Shown in pieces: positions 25,853-39,415 of a stretch of DNA of 64,000 nucleotides. The stretch is from Acridotheres tristis (lineage: Eukaryota; Chordata; Aves; Passeriformes; Sturnidae): assembly GCA_037013685.1 (NCBI GenBank), contig CM072887.1:35329154-35393153 (forward strand). Reading direction: 5' to 3'. A program made the position numbers and the translations under genes. The notes beneath the pieces are model-generated. The model worked only from the letters and a program-made list of their open reading frames with translations, was not told the origin of the DNA and searched no databases. Each line of letters begins with the position of its first letter. Within the stretch, counting starts at the first letter, position 1.

Positions 25853-27626
25853 ACTGCTGTCGAGCTTTATGAGCTTGAACACAACTTTGCTGTTTTGTTA
25901 ATTTCACATTGATGGGCTTTAAATGGTTATGCAAGAAAGTTATGTCATTTATCATAGAAATATATCCTTTTTATTTTCAAAACTAAACCATCACTTCCTT
26001 GCCAAATTGCTTGCTCTGCTTTTCTTTATTTGGTGGTTGTTCTACATTGAACAAATTCAACATTTAAGGGAAGAGTTCAAAAAGGAAAGGGGAGCAGTTT
26101 TCCTCCCAAAAGGCTCATCTAGAGAGGTTTGAGGCAAGCAGATTTTTCCCTGTTCTTTTGCTTCTTAAGTCATGTATCTTTCTGATCAGGCCTCTCAAAC
26201 CACAGTTGGGGTAATAGAGACATGTAGCATAACCAAAGGAATGACAGCACCTGTCCAGCAAAACTATTAGGTCCCTGTACTAGGAGTTCCTGTTTCTCTT
26301 TTTTAACCCCCTCTTGAACTCTAGGGATGCATTAAATAAGATTTTAATAAGTTGCTTTTAGTTGTGGGTGGAATGGGGGAGGGAAGGAAGGAGGAGAAAA
26401 TTAATTTGAATAAATTTATTTCACGTGAAGTTGAAAGTTTTAGTGGAAAGTTCCTGGGATCTGAGATGTACTGAAGAACTGAGGGAGATATAAATCACTT
26501 TCTTCAGGAGGGTAGTAAGTGGATGACAGCCCTCTTCTGTCCTGTGGAGATCCTGCACTGATATCCCAATAGTTCTTAACTATTATGAATTGTATTTATT
26601 ATTAGAACACATGTTCCAAAAAGTGTTTAAAATATGAGAAAAGCCAGGTGTCTTATAAGACCATTTCTTACTGAATTCTGTACAAGATCATAAGGTCTCC
26701 AGAACAGTAGAAATAAACCTTATTACCTCAGAAGGCAGTCTCAATAGAGTGACCTCTTGGTGATAGTTATGATTTCAGTCTCAAGGCACACATTTCCAGA
26801 ATGTATTTAATTTTGCTTAAACAGATGACATATTTTACAGAAGATGTTACATGACACAACTGAGTCTAGGGATACACCAAACTCATTAGCACACTTCAAA
26901 ATAATTAATGTGGTGGTTCTTGACTCCTTCTGTTTTTCTTCTACTATGTGATTGTGGGTTGGAAGGGACAGGGAGGAGGGGGAATCAGATCCAGTCTGCC
27001 AAGAGTTATTCAGGAATGGCTGAAATGGTTTTGTACCACTAGCAAAAAAGAGGATATTGTGTAGTTTAATTTTCCAGGTAATGATTTCTGCCTAGAAGTT
27101 TTCTGCTGCATTCTTGGTTTTGCCAGTTTGGATCAGTGCTATTAGTTAGTATGGGGGAAAGAATGAAACCATTCTTTCTGTGCTAAAGTTTCTTCCTATT
27201 TTCTCAACTATTCTTGACAATTATTTTCAGCACCTGAGCTGTTCCACTTCCAATATTGATGCACTTTCTAAAAGAAGCCAAAAATATGAAGCCTCTGGTT
27301 TTTCCAAATGTTTCCCATTGAGCCTTAGTTCTGAAGACTTTTCTCCCTTTAGACTCTCTACACTCAGTGTTGTAACATTTTGAGAGGTAGTGATAGGAGA
27401 ATCCTTAAGCCATATTGAACAGTAATACTACACTTCTTTTATAGATGAAGTGTTGGCAGGAAGTTGCAAAGAAAAATACAAGTGCGAGGAGACAACATTC
27501 ACGTCATTCTGCCTAAGCTTTGCTCTGGAAGGCATAAACATTATAAGCTCCACTTCAACATACTAAACAATTAAAATAATTAGTTCCACAGACCAGATGC
27601 TGTGGAGGAGACACTATTGCCATCTA

Positions 27627-27677
27627 TTGCTAAATTGAATAGATGACATACAGCTGTTGCTAAATTTGAATAGATGA
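27627..27677. repeat. Imperfect direct repeat
   Basis: TTGCTAAATTGAATAGATGA at 27627-27646 recurs at 27657-27677 with one inserted T. The units start 30 bp apart. Confidence 0.85.
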
Positions 27678-30600
27678 ATCTTTACAGTTTTATGTCGTAA
27701 GTATCATTATAGATCTGGAGATAGGTATCTCAAGGTGCGCTAACAAATCATATTTTGAAATATCACTGTGCTGGTAGACAGTCACTGTTCAGGACATATG
27801 CCAGGGACTAAAAACCAGATTCTGCCTTATCTCAAGGCAGTTATCTGCTTCTCCTATATTGTAATTCAACTTGAATTTGATGGTGATAGTTGTTCTTTTC
27901 TTTCTCCATTCTTGTCCTTACTTCCTCCTTTAGTGATAAACAGAAAGCAGAGCTGATGCAAGAGGTCTTTGGATCTATTTTTCAGCACTGACTGCTGTTG
28001 TGTCTTCCCCCAAATCAAACTGATTTGGGAACTCTAAAAGCAGTGTAACCACAACAGCTTGGAACTTACCGCAGGCGTACTATTTTGAATTGTATGCAGT
28101 TCCTCTGTGGGTTTTACACCCTGTGTGAAGTGTTTTATACCTGCTGTTCACCAGTGGCAGTACAACAAGTGGTCTGGTTTTAAATCTGTCCTTCATCAAG
28201 TAAACTTGTAAATCTAGCTTCTTCTATAGACTTTAGAGGAAATTCTGCTTACATCTTTTGATAAATCATCAAAGTAACATAGTTGACAGGTGGAACAGCT
28301 TTTTGTTTGAAAACAAAAACAATCAGGAATGTACACTTGCTTGATAAGGATAATGTAATAACTATAAAATTGTATTTCATGTAAGTAACATATATAAAAA
28401 ATAAGTGTAAAGGGCATAAAGAAGATAAAATAGACCTAGTACTTTTCTGAAGATTTTGTTCTGGAAGTGGAGGATTGAAACCCATATCCTAAGCACTAAC
28501 ACTTAGTAACCTTGGGTTCAATATTTGTCCAGAAATAACAGTGAGCTGATCATTTTGAAAGTCAGTAATGCCGCTGTGCTTCTGGATACCTCAAGTTTTG
28601 CCATGTTCTTTAGGTGGTAGTGTTTGACTACGACAAAACATTCCAAAGGGCAGTTGCATTGGGATGCTCTAAATTGCCTGGTACGCTGCTTGGCTCTGTG
28701 TTTGAAACAGAAAGGAAATCTTACGTCAGATGGTCATGAATCCAGTTATCTTCTACTCATGACCTTGACCTCTTTTGTGCTAATTTTGATATCAAAATGC
28801 TTTGTATTTCATTTGGGGTTGTTCGACTCATTTCTTCTTATGTGCTTTTTTTCCCCACCCACTGCAAGAGCCCTTTTATAAAGAAATTGAAGCTTTTTTT
28901 TAGTAAAATGACTGTGAACAACCAAAGTGAATATTGTTCCTTAATTGACTAGTATTGTTTTCAAAGTGAAACACACACTGGCTGGACCTGATTTAATGAA
29001 CCAAAACATGCATATTAAGAATCTGCTATGTGACTTGCTTTAGAAAAAATACCAATATGCACAGTTCCAGCATGCTAATCAACTCCCACCCTAGCATACT
29101 TCCTTAAAACTATCAACATCCTCTTGCATCTTAGAAGTTCACCTTTAGTTAAGCAAAAACTAAGTGCTATTGGTTGTCCAGTGCCTGAAGTTCTTCTGTG
29201 TAGATGCCTTACAAGTTTTTGGCCTTCTCTCTATCCTGCCATTAAAGTGATTCTATAGGTCAAATGGGTAGATTATGTTCAAGAGGTAGTCTCTTCCTCA
29301 ATAATTTTTAAATTCAGAGTAATTTTGGTGTGAATAACTTTGAATGTTGAGATTGCTTAAACACGTAGGGGATACTTAAGGAATAAGTTAAAGTGAAGAA
29401 TGAATTTGTTTGCCTGGAAACAAGGTAGTAATGAGTGGGAGAGAATGAATTACTAGAATATCATAAAGAAAAAAAAAAACAGGAAATGTTGTATAGGCAG
29501 TAGCTTTCCAGTCTTCCACTATATAAAATAGAAAAATTAAACAGTTTTAACTGGTATACCAAAGAATCAGACTGAAAAACCTCTTAGGTAAAAGGTCTAC
29601 TAGAGATAGGTAAGCAAGTGTAATTGTTCTAAATACTCGCTTTTGAAAAGAAGATTAACAAGAACTGATAAATTCTTTTTTTCTTATTGACTAAGTGTAG
29701 GATAATTGTTTAAAATTGGTAATTTTAATAACTGAATTGCTGAATGTTGAATGCTTAAAAATGTTAGTATTTTTATACATTCAATATCTCTATTGATGAT
29801 ACAGGCACTATCTGTAGAACAGCAAAGTTTAAAGTCCAAGTGATACCATGGTAATAACTAGGATAAGAAAAACTGATCTTTCAATAAATGTTTGTGTATT
29901 TCATTACTGAATGTTTTAAATCACACTTATAATTAGTAATCTCAACTAATATACCAGCAGGACATGTTTTGATGCTGAGGTTAAAGGAAAATCGTATGGA
30001 TGATCTGTTAAAAATCACTAACAAAGTATCTGGAACTGAGAGTGTGTTGAAAGGGCAAACCAGCCTGCAGTAGCTGCAAGGCAGGTGCAAAGGTGTGTTT
30101 TCTTTCATAGCTTAAGACCTAATTTATTCAGAATTGAGAATGGGAGCTGATAGGCATGGGTTTTTTTGTGTTTGCTCTATAAAATTAGGACTAAAACCCT
30201 AATATATATTAATTTTAATGTGTAATCAGAACCTGTGCATTTCTAAGATAGCTATAAGAAAAGAGAAAATTGTAAATGCAAAACTCATTTTGTTAGTTGT
30301 CTTTTTGTTGCAAGGCCTGTAATTTTGTTTACTTTGGATCATAATGTACATTTGTTTTATTTGCTAATCACACTTCCATTTCCATCTAAAAAAAGTCTTA
30401 AAACAGGGACAAGTTAACTTCTTAATTCAGGACACGAGAAATGCTATTTATCATACTCCAACATTTAAATTTAAAAAACCAAACAGGAATTCTGTGCTAG
30501 AGTTGTCTTAAAAAGATAAAAATAAGGCTATATATCATTGAAGGACAGTCTGATTCTCAATGTTGATGAAAATTCATCTTTTAAAGGAAGAGAAGATGCA

Positions 30601-32657
30601 AATTTAAGAAAACAAAGCGACAAAACGCAGATAAATGAAACAAACAAAACCCCAGCAAAATTATTTGCTGACCAAAATAGTATTGAAGTTTATTAATTCA
30701 AAATGCGTAAATTTGTAATAGTTCTCAATCATTCTTCACCTTCAATGACACAAATCTGTATGCTTATTTGATTTGATTAGGGCAGTTAACTATTAAAAAT
30801 ATGGAAGCTATTGCATGAAATGGCTTTTTAAAACCAAATGAAGACAGAGTGAATTTTGCATTCTTTTCAGTTTTTAGTCATTTTCCAGAACAATAAAAAT
30901 ACATGCAGCAAAGGTATAAAATGCCCTCGTTATGATAGTTTTGCAGTTACAATTCAGTAATGGTAACCAGCTTATTACAAGGAAGAAGTTAAACCAGTTA
31001 AATAAATTAAAGCAGTTCTCTTTGTCTTCTCTGCTTTCTCTGCAGAGTCTTGCTGTGCAAAGCCTGCTAAATGCATGAGTTTTTCAATACAGTGAAAAGA
31101 CTCTAAGTGCATTGGCTATTGTATTTCCAGAAGTTCTAGGACCACGCTGAACTGTACTGAAAAACAGAGAATTAATTCAGTTTTTAATTCAGAGTCATGC
31201 ATATAGTAGATAGTGCCTTCCTGTTTAATGAAATGAAGTGAAGATGTACAAAAGCAATTGCTGGGAAATAACATGTAACAATGAGACAAATGTTATTGAT
31301 AGAAGTGCTTGTGTCTGTGTGTCTTTAAATATTTTGAAAGTGATCCATATTGTACTGAAAAATTCTTTCATTAGAAGGTATTTTATTGCTGCTTTACCCA
31401 TTGCAGGAAATGAGACTGAAGACTAAGTTTAGTTTTAAAAGTAGCAAAAGTGAATGAATATGGAAATACTGGTTCTCTAATATTTGCAAAAGTTGTAGTA
31501 GGTAATAAGTCAAAGCCAACCTGGTAAGTCCCAATAACTAGTGGTCTTTGGTCTTGCCCATATGTATTCACTCAGTAAATAAAGACTGAATGGTCTGTCA
31601 GTAGGGCTTTTCTTTTCTCCTAATACAAAAAAAATATTTTACTTCCTCAGGTCAGCATATAAGCTGTGATTTTAAGGGAAGCCAATGCATTCATTGCAAT
31701 TAACAGCCAATGCTGAAGGAGATTTTTAGTGAGAAATCTGATAAAACCAGAAAATAATTACTCTCAGGTGTTTAGGGTCAAGAAAGTGTTTGAAGAGCCA
31801 AATACGGGTAGAGTTTCAGTACAGTACATTGGAAGTACTTTACTTTTATTATGCAGGTCAACACCAAGGATAATCAAGGAAAATTCTTCGGAAAATTTGT
31901 TTCTTGTACACTATTAAGAATAAGATTTCAGCAGATCAGTTTTCGGCAGCAATACTTTGAAGTGTAAGCTGTAGAGATTTGTGATCTTTAACCTAGAGAA
32001 TATGAATTCACAGAAAGTGGGATGAAAGAATTTGTAAAAAAGGTCATTAAACTGGTGACAGATTCCTGTGAGATAAGTACAGATACAGGGAAATGATAAA
32101 ATAGAAAAGAATGCACTATTGTGTAATTAACAAGGGGAAATGTTATTGTTCTCGTTTTAGATTAAGTGATTGTGCCATTTACAAAAATACAAACTAACTT
32201 CATGTGAAATGAAAATGTTGGTGCATTTAAATTAGTTTGTAACTGTGATGGAGTAGTGGAAAGTGAGCACTGCTTTTTCTAATAGATGTTTCTACTGAAA
32301 GAATTTCCGTCATGCCAAGGGCTTCACTTTCTAGTAAGTTGCAAGGGGGTTAAAAAACCCTATTTAATATGGTGACTGCTGTGTTTTCTACGTGTTTGGA
32401 GATAGACATTTTGGAGAATCTAGTATGTAAAGAATCATTTGATTGTAAACTATTATACTGGAGACAAACTTTGCAATAGTGTGTGCTAGAGGTAGCTTCT
32501 AACCAGACAACTGATTTTTCTGGCCTAATTTAACTCATTTAGTTCCTCTTAGAGTTTTAGTTATGAATTGAGAAATATATTTGGATTCTGAACTTTCCAA
32601 ATTGATTTAAGGACCATTGATTCAAATAATCACTGAGACTGGTGTATGGAGAGTTTT

Positions 32658-32865
32658 AGAATCATGGAATATGCTGAGTTGGAAGGGTTTCTCAAGGATC
32701 ATTAAGTCTCACTCCTGGCCCTGCACAGGACCATCCCCAAGAGTCACACCATGTGCCTGAGTGCATTGTCCAAATGCTTCTTGAACTCTGCCAGGCTTGG
32801 TGCTGAGACCACTTCCCGGGGGGTCCCAGTCTAGTGTCCAGCCTCCCTCTGAGTATGATCTGATA
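32658..32865 (-). mobile_element. CR1 LINE 3' fragment
   Basis: The + strand begins AGAATCATGGAATATGCTGA, then GTTGGAAGGG..., ATCATTAAGTCTCACTCCTG and GGCCCTGCACAGGACCATCC, ending in AGTCTAGTGTCCAGCCTCCC. This is the reverse complement of a CR1 3' end of the subfamily that carries a CCCTGCACAGGAC block. Truncated at its 5' side near 32865. Confidence 0.85.
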
Positions 32866-35800
32866 ATGATTCTTTTCAGTATTTCCATTTACTTTTGCAG
32901 TTACCCAGTTTTTTCACAGTATTTTTTCTGACTGAATATTGTAAATGATGGCACTGTGGAGTGATAATACTTAGGCATTTTGACAAATGTGGAGATGTTT
33001 TTGTAAGCAATATGACCTTCCATGCCTGAAATAGATTTTTAAATGGTATAAATATTATTGTTTGTAGCTGTTATGCACATTGCCATGCTATACCTGCCCA
33101 TTTTTCCAGATACAGATCTGTGAAAACATTGAAGTTACCTAGAAATAGAAACATGTAGTAAATGATTCTACCACAGAACACTTCTGCTTTCTTTCTGTTT
33201 TCCCCTGTGTGAAATGCACGCAATCTGAGGTCGTTAATAATGTTGCAGATTCAGACACTTACAAGGTCAAAAATGCCAAATTATAGTATGATCTTTAACT
33301 ATTTCAGGAGCTCCCAGGCTCTACCTTGCCCTTTTCTCTGGTCTGAAATGTACTTCTTCCCTCCAGCAGCAGACTCCTGGGCTCATGCTCTTCTCTCCCC
33401 TGGAAAAAAATGGTAACAGGAAGTAGGTGGTGGCAGCTGCTGATGGAAGAATTCATTTGTCCTTCTGTATTCTCCTTTTGGCTCAGGCTAGAGTATCTCA
33501 AGTAAAACAGGGTTAACTGGAAAGCAAAGTGCCTCTGTTCCTTTGTCCCTTCCTGCAAATCTGCAAGAAAATTGCCTCCAGTGCAAGAGTAGTACCATTA
33601 GGACTTGCAGCTGACAGTCCTCAGTTGAAGACTGTTAACAGAGTAAAGGATGTACACGTTATCCTGGCTGTCCCTTTGTTTCTATAGTCCATGGTTTTGT
33701 TGGTCAAGGTTTTTAGTGTGGTAAGTCCAGTTGCTCTTCTGTGAAGTAGGAGAAGATTCTTTGTTGGCTTGTCTATGTCCTTCAGCCAGTTTGGTGTGAG
33801 TGACCAGCACAGACCATAAAACTTTGTCCAGCTGACTGAACATTTTTTGTTTGGTCTGGTTTTTTTGATTGACTGAGTGCCAAACAGGCTATATAGTTGT
33901 GGAAAGAACTTGCTTTTGTGGATTCTTTCTTCTTTAGTAAAGAATTTCAGGGGAGCTTGATACACTTCTATTTGAATATGTCATACAATCAGGCACGGAA
34001 CATTTAATGCATTTAGAGTGTTTTCGTTTTCACTGGAAATTGAACTGATTTCAAACCAGTTGTTACTGAAGATGTTTATTTTTCCTCTTTGGTGAGTAGA
34101 TCAATCACTAACAGAGAATGATGGGGGTTTGGTTTTTTTTTTCCCTGATGTATAGAGAGCTTTCCAGGAACAAGTGAAGAACTGGATTGGATGTCTTTCA
34201 AGAAAATACATATATTGAAAACAGATTTCTTTACATGTGACTGCTTACTTTTGGGATAGCTAAAGTTTAAACACTTTGCCCGTGTGTCATATTTCTAATG
34301 TACTTACCATCATACACTGTATGGTTGCTGGGTCAGGCTCAGCTACTGGAAGAACGTTTATTTCCTGCCAAGTAATTTTTCAACAGAAACTACTGAGTAT
34401 CAGTCAAGGTTTCATTGTATAGGGTAGCTATTCTTAGGAAAAGTACTTTTTTTCTTGTAAAAAGGGAAAACAATGGGTGTCCCAAGATGTTATCTGAGAC
34501 ATTCTGACTGGATTCAGGACAAAAGAGACTGAACTTGTCTGTCTTTCCCCTTCTTACTCCTGTCCCCTTCCCCAGATAAGCAAAGATGTTCTCGAAGTTT
34601 TCAAATAAATGGAAACAGTTGAAAAACAGAGAACAGCAAAAGAGTACTTCATGGCTGAAAAAAAAACATGATAAATTGACTATTTCTATTACTGAAAAAA
34701 GAGCTTCTGGCGATTAAAGCAGCAGAATTTATATTATTTCAGGATATGGGTATCTAGATAAGTCTAGACATGATTTTCTTTCCTTTTTCTAGGTGTTTTA
34801 GTAACATGAAAGAATTACTCTTGGTGTGATTGCACCAAAACCAAATGCGCTTGCATCAAAACAGTTACATAAATACACAGCATTTTGTTTCATGTTGTGT
34901 TTTCTTCTTTGATATTTCTGTTTGTGTGACAGAATACCATCCAGTCTGTGCCCTAAGTAGGAAGCTGTAAATGTTCATATGCTTGCAATTAGTGACAAGG
35001 TCTTAAAGACTTTTCCTCTGAAATTCTTGTTTTATTTAAAGTATTTGTTGTTTCAAAAATTATCGTCTAATTCCTAAGTTCTAAATTTTTTTTACCATAT
35101 ATAAATTTCTATTTTGAATATTTCTTTCTGGTATGTTTACTTATGCTTTATATTAAAGCTTGAGTGATGCTTTTTTTTACTATTTACAGATACTTTGACT
35201 TTTTTTAATTGCTTGTGTATATATACATTATTGCACAATTTACTATCAGCAAAATGCAAATATCTGCTCTATGGAAGGTAAACTCAAGTCTACCAGCAAT
35301 AGAAAAAGTACAGGATATTTCTGATAGATTATTCTTTGTGAGCAGGGTGTTCCAGTTGGAATGCAAGATAGATCACATGGGTCATAGTTATGAAAGTTTA
35401 TGACTATATCCAAACTAACTATTATGTATTGCATAGAAAAATTGCTAAATTAAAGGGTTTATCTTGACATTCCCCTTCCTTTTTTGGCTTTTCTGAAGAA
35501 GAACTGTGTCTCTCAAATAATATATCTCTTACATGTTACAAAACACAAATGTTTTATGTAACTTACTCTCTGTAACAATTTATTGTAATGCCTGATGGGG
35601 CTGGGGAGGAAAGATTGCATTACAACAGAGGTTTCTGGTGCATGAGCAATCAGATCTGCATTAAAGGCTACAAGTAAGTTCCTCCTTTGCCACAAAATTG
35701 ACACAACCTTGTTTTTTTTAAAAAAAAGTCCATTTGCATATGGCTTTAAAGGGAATAACAACTTGAAATGCACCGAACTTGAATCATGAATAGGAAGTTC

Positions 35801-38513
35801 TCTAGTTGTAATCTGTCTTGGAGAGAATACTGCATTATTCTCAGGTTCAAGCCAAGTGCTGACAGTAAAATCAACTCTGTGTGCAGGCACCACAGAGAAA
35901 CTGTCCTGAAAAAGCCCCTACTAGCAGTCCTCTCAGCCTAGAAACTTGAGGATTTTAAGTATTTGGTGAGGAATTGCTGGTGCCAAGGAGTTTCTTTAGC
36001 TGTTTACTGGGGAAAAGGAAAAAGGACATAGCAGAGGAGAATCCACATTCCTTATGCATAGTCAGTACTGTTGGTACTTAAGCCTTCAGAGCTGGAGCAT
36101 CTTAACTGAAGAATCCATCAAAATCAGCTACTAGAACATTGCTGTGGGGTGGATAGTGCTGAATCCAGTACCAAAAGACTTCCTGTTTTTACAGATCAAA
36201 GAGATTTCCCCATTGAGTCTATGGTGGGAGGGAAAAATAAGCAAAGTATTAGTTGGGGATTAGTCTGCTGTTTAAAAAGGGATTACCATAATTTGAGAGA
36301 ATATGCATAGAAAAGTTTTGTTTTCATTTCAGTTAAAGGAAATCAGCCTTTTTCCTTCTGTGTGCAAAGCTGCTAGAAACTGGGACCATTTTCTATTTGT
36401 GGACCCAGGAATAACCTGGGTCAGTGAACATTGTGTTTTCTATCAGTATAGTGACTACATATTATCAAGACGTTTTTACCAAAGCATTGAGCAAAGTAGG
36501 TAAAACATTGCTTTCAATGCAAACAGACATAGGTTTGAAAACTTGCTTCCTAAAGTCTTCTACTTGAATGTTTCAGTTAATTTCGTTTCAAGTTTCGTTA
36601 CCTTGTTAGTAGTTTTTCTCACTGAAGCATCTTGAAATCTTTGCAGTTTCTGTGTTCCAGACACCCTGTAGCCTTTCATTTGCAATACCAAGTATGAAGT
36701 CAGTGCTATACGACATGGTAAAGTTAGTTTTCATAAATTTTAAACCAGTTGTTAGTTCCTAGGGAGTGGTGTGATATCCAGTCCTCTAGTAGGTTTAAAT
36801 AAACACACCAATTGAGGTCAATCCTAACAAGCCATAATTTGATTGGAAAAATGTCTGAGAGGGTGAATTTGCAAAATGAGCAAAAACACAAGTCTTCAAG
36901 GCTGCAAGATTTTAATGAAACTAAGACTTTTATTTTAATGAGGTGTAAAGAAGAGGCAATATTTTTGTGCTTAAAAGCATTTAACTTCTGCAGAGTTCTC
37001 ACAGAACATTTTTATCCTTCTGAGAATGTGAATAATGTAAAATCTCCAGTAAGTAGCGGTCTTCAACTTGGCATCTTTGCACAGTGTAAGAAATGGTCTG
37101 TTTAGGCTTCCACGAATTACAAATCACAATTTATAATAGTGACCATTGTAATAAATTTTCCTCAAGTATTTATTGTCATAATTCCACTTTGAAAATTAGA
37201 TAAATGAATGGGAGGTTTCTTCTTGATGTTGAAATGCATCCTTGCTTAGTGTTTTTTGCTGTGTGTTTTGACGCCTTAGTTCTTAACTATTCAGAGATCA
37301 TTTCATTGTTTAACAGAAATATCTAATCTGTGAACTTTTAAAAGGATAGCTCGTTATTTCCTTTAAGTCATTTTAGTTTCCAAGCAACAAAGTTCTGTCT
37401 GAACTGTCAAAATGCTGTTTTGAATAATGGTTGAATGTAATATGACCCAATGAACCAGTTTTGTATCTATTTCTCTAGACATAAAGTTGGCAATCAATAA
37501 AGTAATCTTTATTTCGTCATAATCTCTGTCATGAAATTTGGACTAGACCAGAAATTACTCTCTCCCATTAAGCAAAAACTTTACTGCGTTGTAATATGAA
37601 AACTTTTAATAGTTTCATCATTTCTGCCATTGTTTCACTGGTAATTTAAGTTTGACCATTGGATTGTAGAAGTCTGCATATGTCTCACTTTGTCTTGGTG
37701 GTCTTGGTTTCAGAAGCTCTTGGGTTGACAAAGAGCTGTTGAAATAAATGTGTTGCTTGAAATGTAAGTATGGGGTTTAATGCTTTTTTAAAAGCAAGAT
37801 TATCAAAGGAATGTATCTCAATATCTAATTACATATCCACAAGGTACTAAAATAGTTATTGCACTAGAAAAGCTTGGAGTAACTAATTCAGAAGAAAAAA
37901 AATTCAAAAATTCTGATTATTCTCCATATTTAATTATCTCTGTCACCTGTTATCTGATATGTATGCAGTTTCTGAATTTTAGACACATTATATATATGTT
38001 CTTCAGGGAGAATGGAGGTTTTGTTAGTAATTTTCTGTGTTTATATATTATTGTGTGCTCTATTGTGGAACAAGGCTGCCACGGCTACTGTTGTAAGACA
38101 TCCCAAATTAACTTGTAGTTCTTTCTTCTACAGCATTTTTCAGACTAATGTTAGAAAATGTAACTTGGCAGAAGACAACATGAAAAATAATGAAACCAAT
38201 TAATGTTTTGAAATGTCAAGAATTTTGTAGGTTTTCTGTTAAACAATTATCTTGATATCACTGCCTCCAAAAATAAATATTTTAAAGCGCTTAGGATTAA
38301 TTGTCTTTAATTTATTCTTGAAATGTGTGAAAGTTTGAATTAATTTATCAGTGAATCTCTGAAAGTTTTTCAAAAGTCTGTACATATTACAGGGTCCACA
38401 AGAACTGAATGTTCCGTAAGCTTAAAAAAGTGCCCACTTTTTGTTTCTTAAATACAGTAGAAACAGTGAGATGAACTTCTGTGGTAGGAAACCAAAGGAG
38501 ATTTTTGATGACA

Positions 38514-38551
38514 AATTTTCTTATTAATTCATAATTTTCTTATTAATTCAT
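38514..38551. repeat. 19-bp exact tandem duplication
   Basis: The unit AATTTTCTTATTAATTCAT occurs twice in direct contact (38514-38532, 38533-38551) and a partial third begins after it (AATTTT). No mismatch, so probably a recent slippage event. It lies about 170 bp from the LTR candidate. Confidence 0.92.
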
Positions 38552-38719
38552 AATTTTTAAAGTAAGCTTATGGATAAAATAAGAACTGTGTAATTCCAGA
38601 ACCAGATACACGTCACTGCTGTTATTTTTACAAAGCTTTCCTTTACTTTTTGAGTAAATAACAAAGATGAGCTCAGTTTAGTTTGAGCTGTACAACTCCT
38701 GTGTTCTTAGGAACCATAG

Positions 38720-39415
38720 TGTCACTGGTGGGGCTTTTGGGGTCCCTTTGGGATCCCTGAGACTGCTTCTGCAGCCCTCAGTGATGGAGCAAATTCCCGA
38801 GCCTTGCCCAGATAGAATTTTGGCTCGTGGTGAGCTCTGAGACCAGCGGGGTGAAGAGACTGGAATATGCAGAAAGGCACAAATCCATAGTTTATTCTAT
38901 GAAGGCATCTGATCTAGCATATACAACTGTTAGGGTTTTACACGGATTTTTATATCTTTTGAGAGTTTTGCAGTTTGCACCAATTACCGAGGGAATTCTA
39001 CATTCTAACCAATCCCTGAGGGGTTTTACATTCAAAGCTGGCCTGTGGATACTAAAAGAAAATGAGCCACTAATATTGAAGATAGATAAGAGGGTCTATT
39101 AAGAGGGGGAAGCTGGATTCCTTTTTGTATTCGTCATTTCACAAGCCATTTCTTATCTTTAAGCTATGGTTTTCCAAAGGGCTTGTTCTGAGGATGCAGA
39201 GGGACTTTCTTCTTTATGAATGTTTTCTGCTCCCTCCACACCATAGTACAAATGAGATAGCAGGTTTGTTTTCTCTACAGATGTATTTTTACCTCTTGCC
39301 CCCTTTGTTTCCAGACACCTTTCTTCCAAGCAGCTGAACAATTCCAAGTGTGTCATGGTGCCGCCAGGCACTTCTGTGCCTGACACAAAGCCGTGACCCA
39401 CCAGGCAGTCCCACA
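38720..39415 (-). mobile_element. Probable solo LTR of an endogenous retrovirus, antisense to TTC27
   Basis: Read on the minus strand, the block starts TGTGGGACTGCC, has a TATA box (GATATAAAA, + coordinates 38948-38956), then about 50 bp further an AATAAA signal (38891-38896) followed by T/G-rich sequence and a GC-richer U5-like tail ending CCAGTGACA. The order U3-TATA-AATAAA-U5 with TGT...ACA ends and a length near 700 bp fits a retroviral LTR. No gag, pol or env sequence is recognised on either side, so it looks like a solo LTR. No clear target duplication is seen at these ends, so family and exact borders are unproven. Confidence 0.5.

Noticed and set aside
35513..35893. 126-codon minus-strand open frame
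   Set aside because: No domain or homology is recognised; the AT-rich intron background yields such frames.
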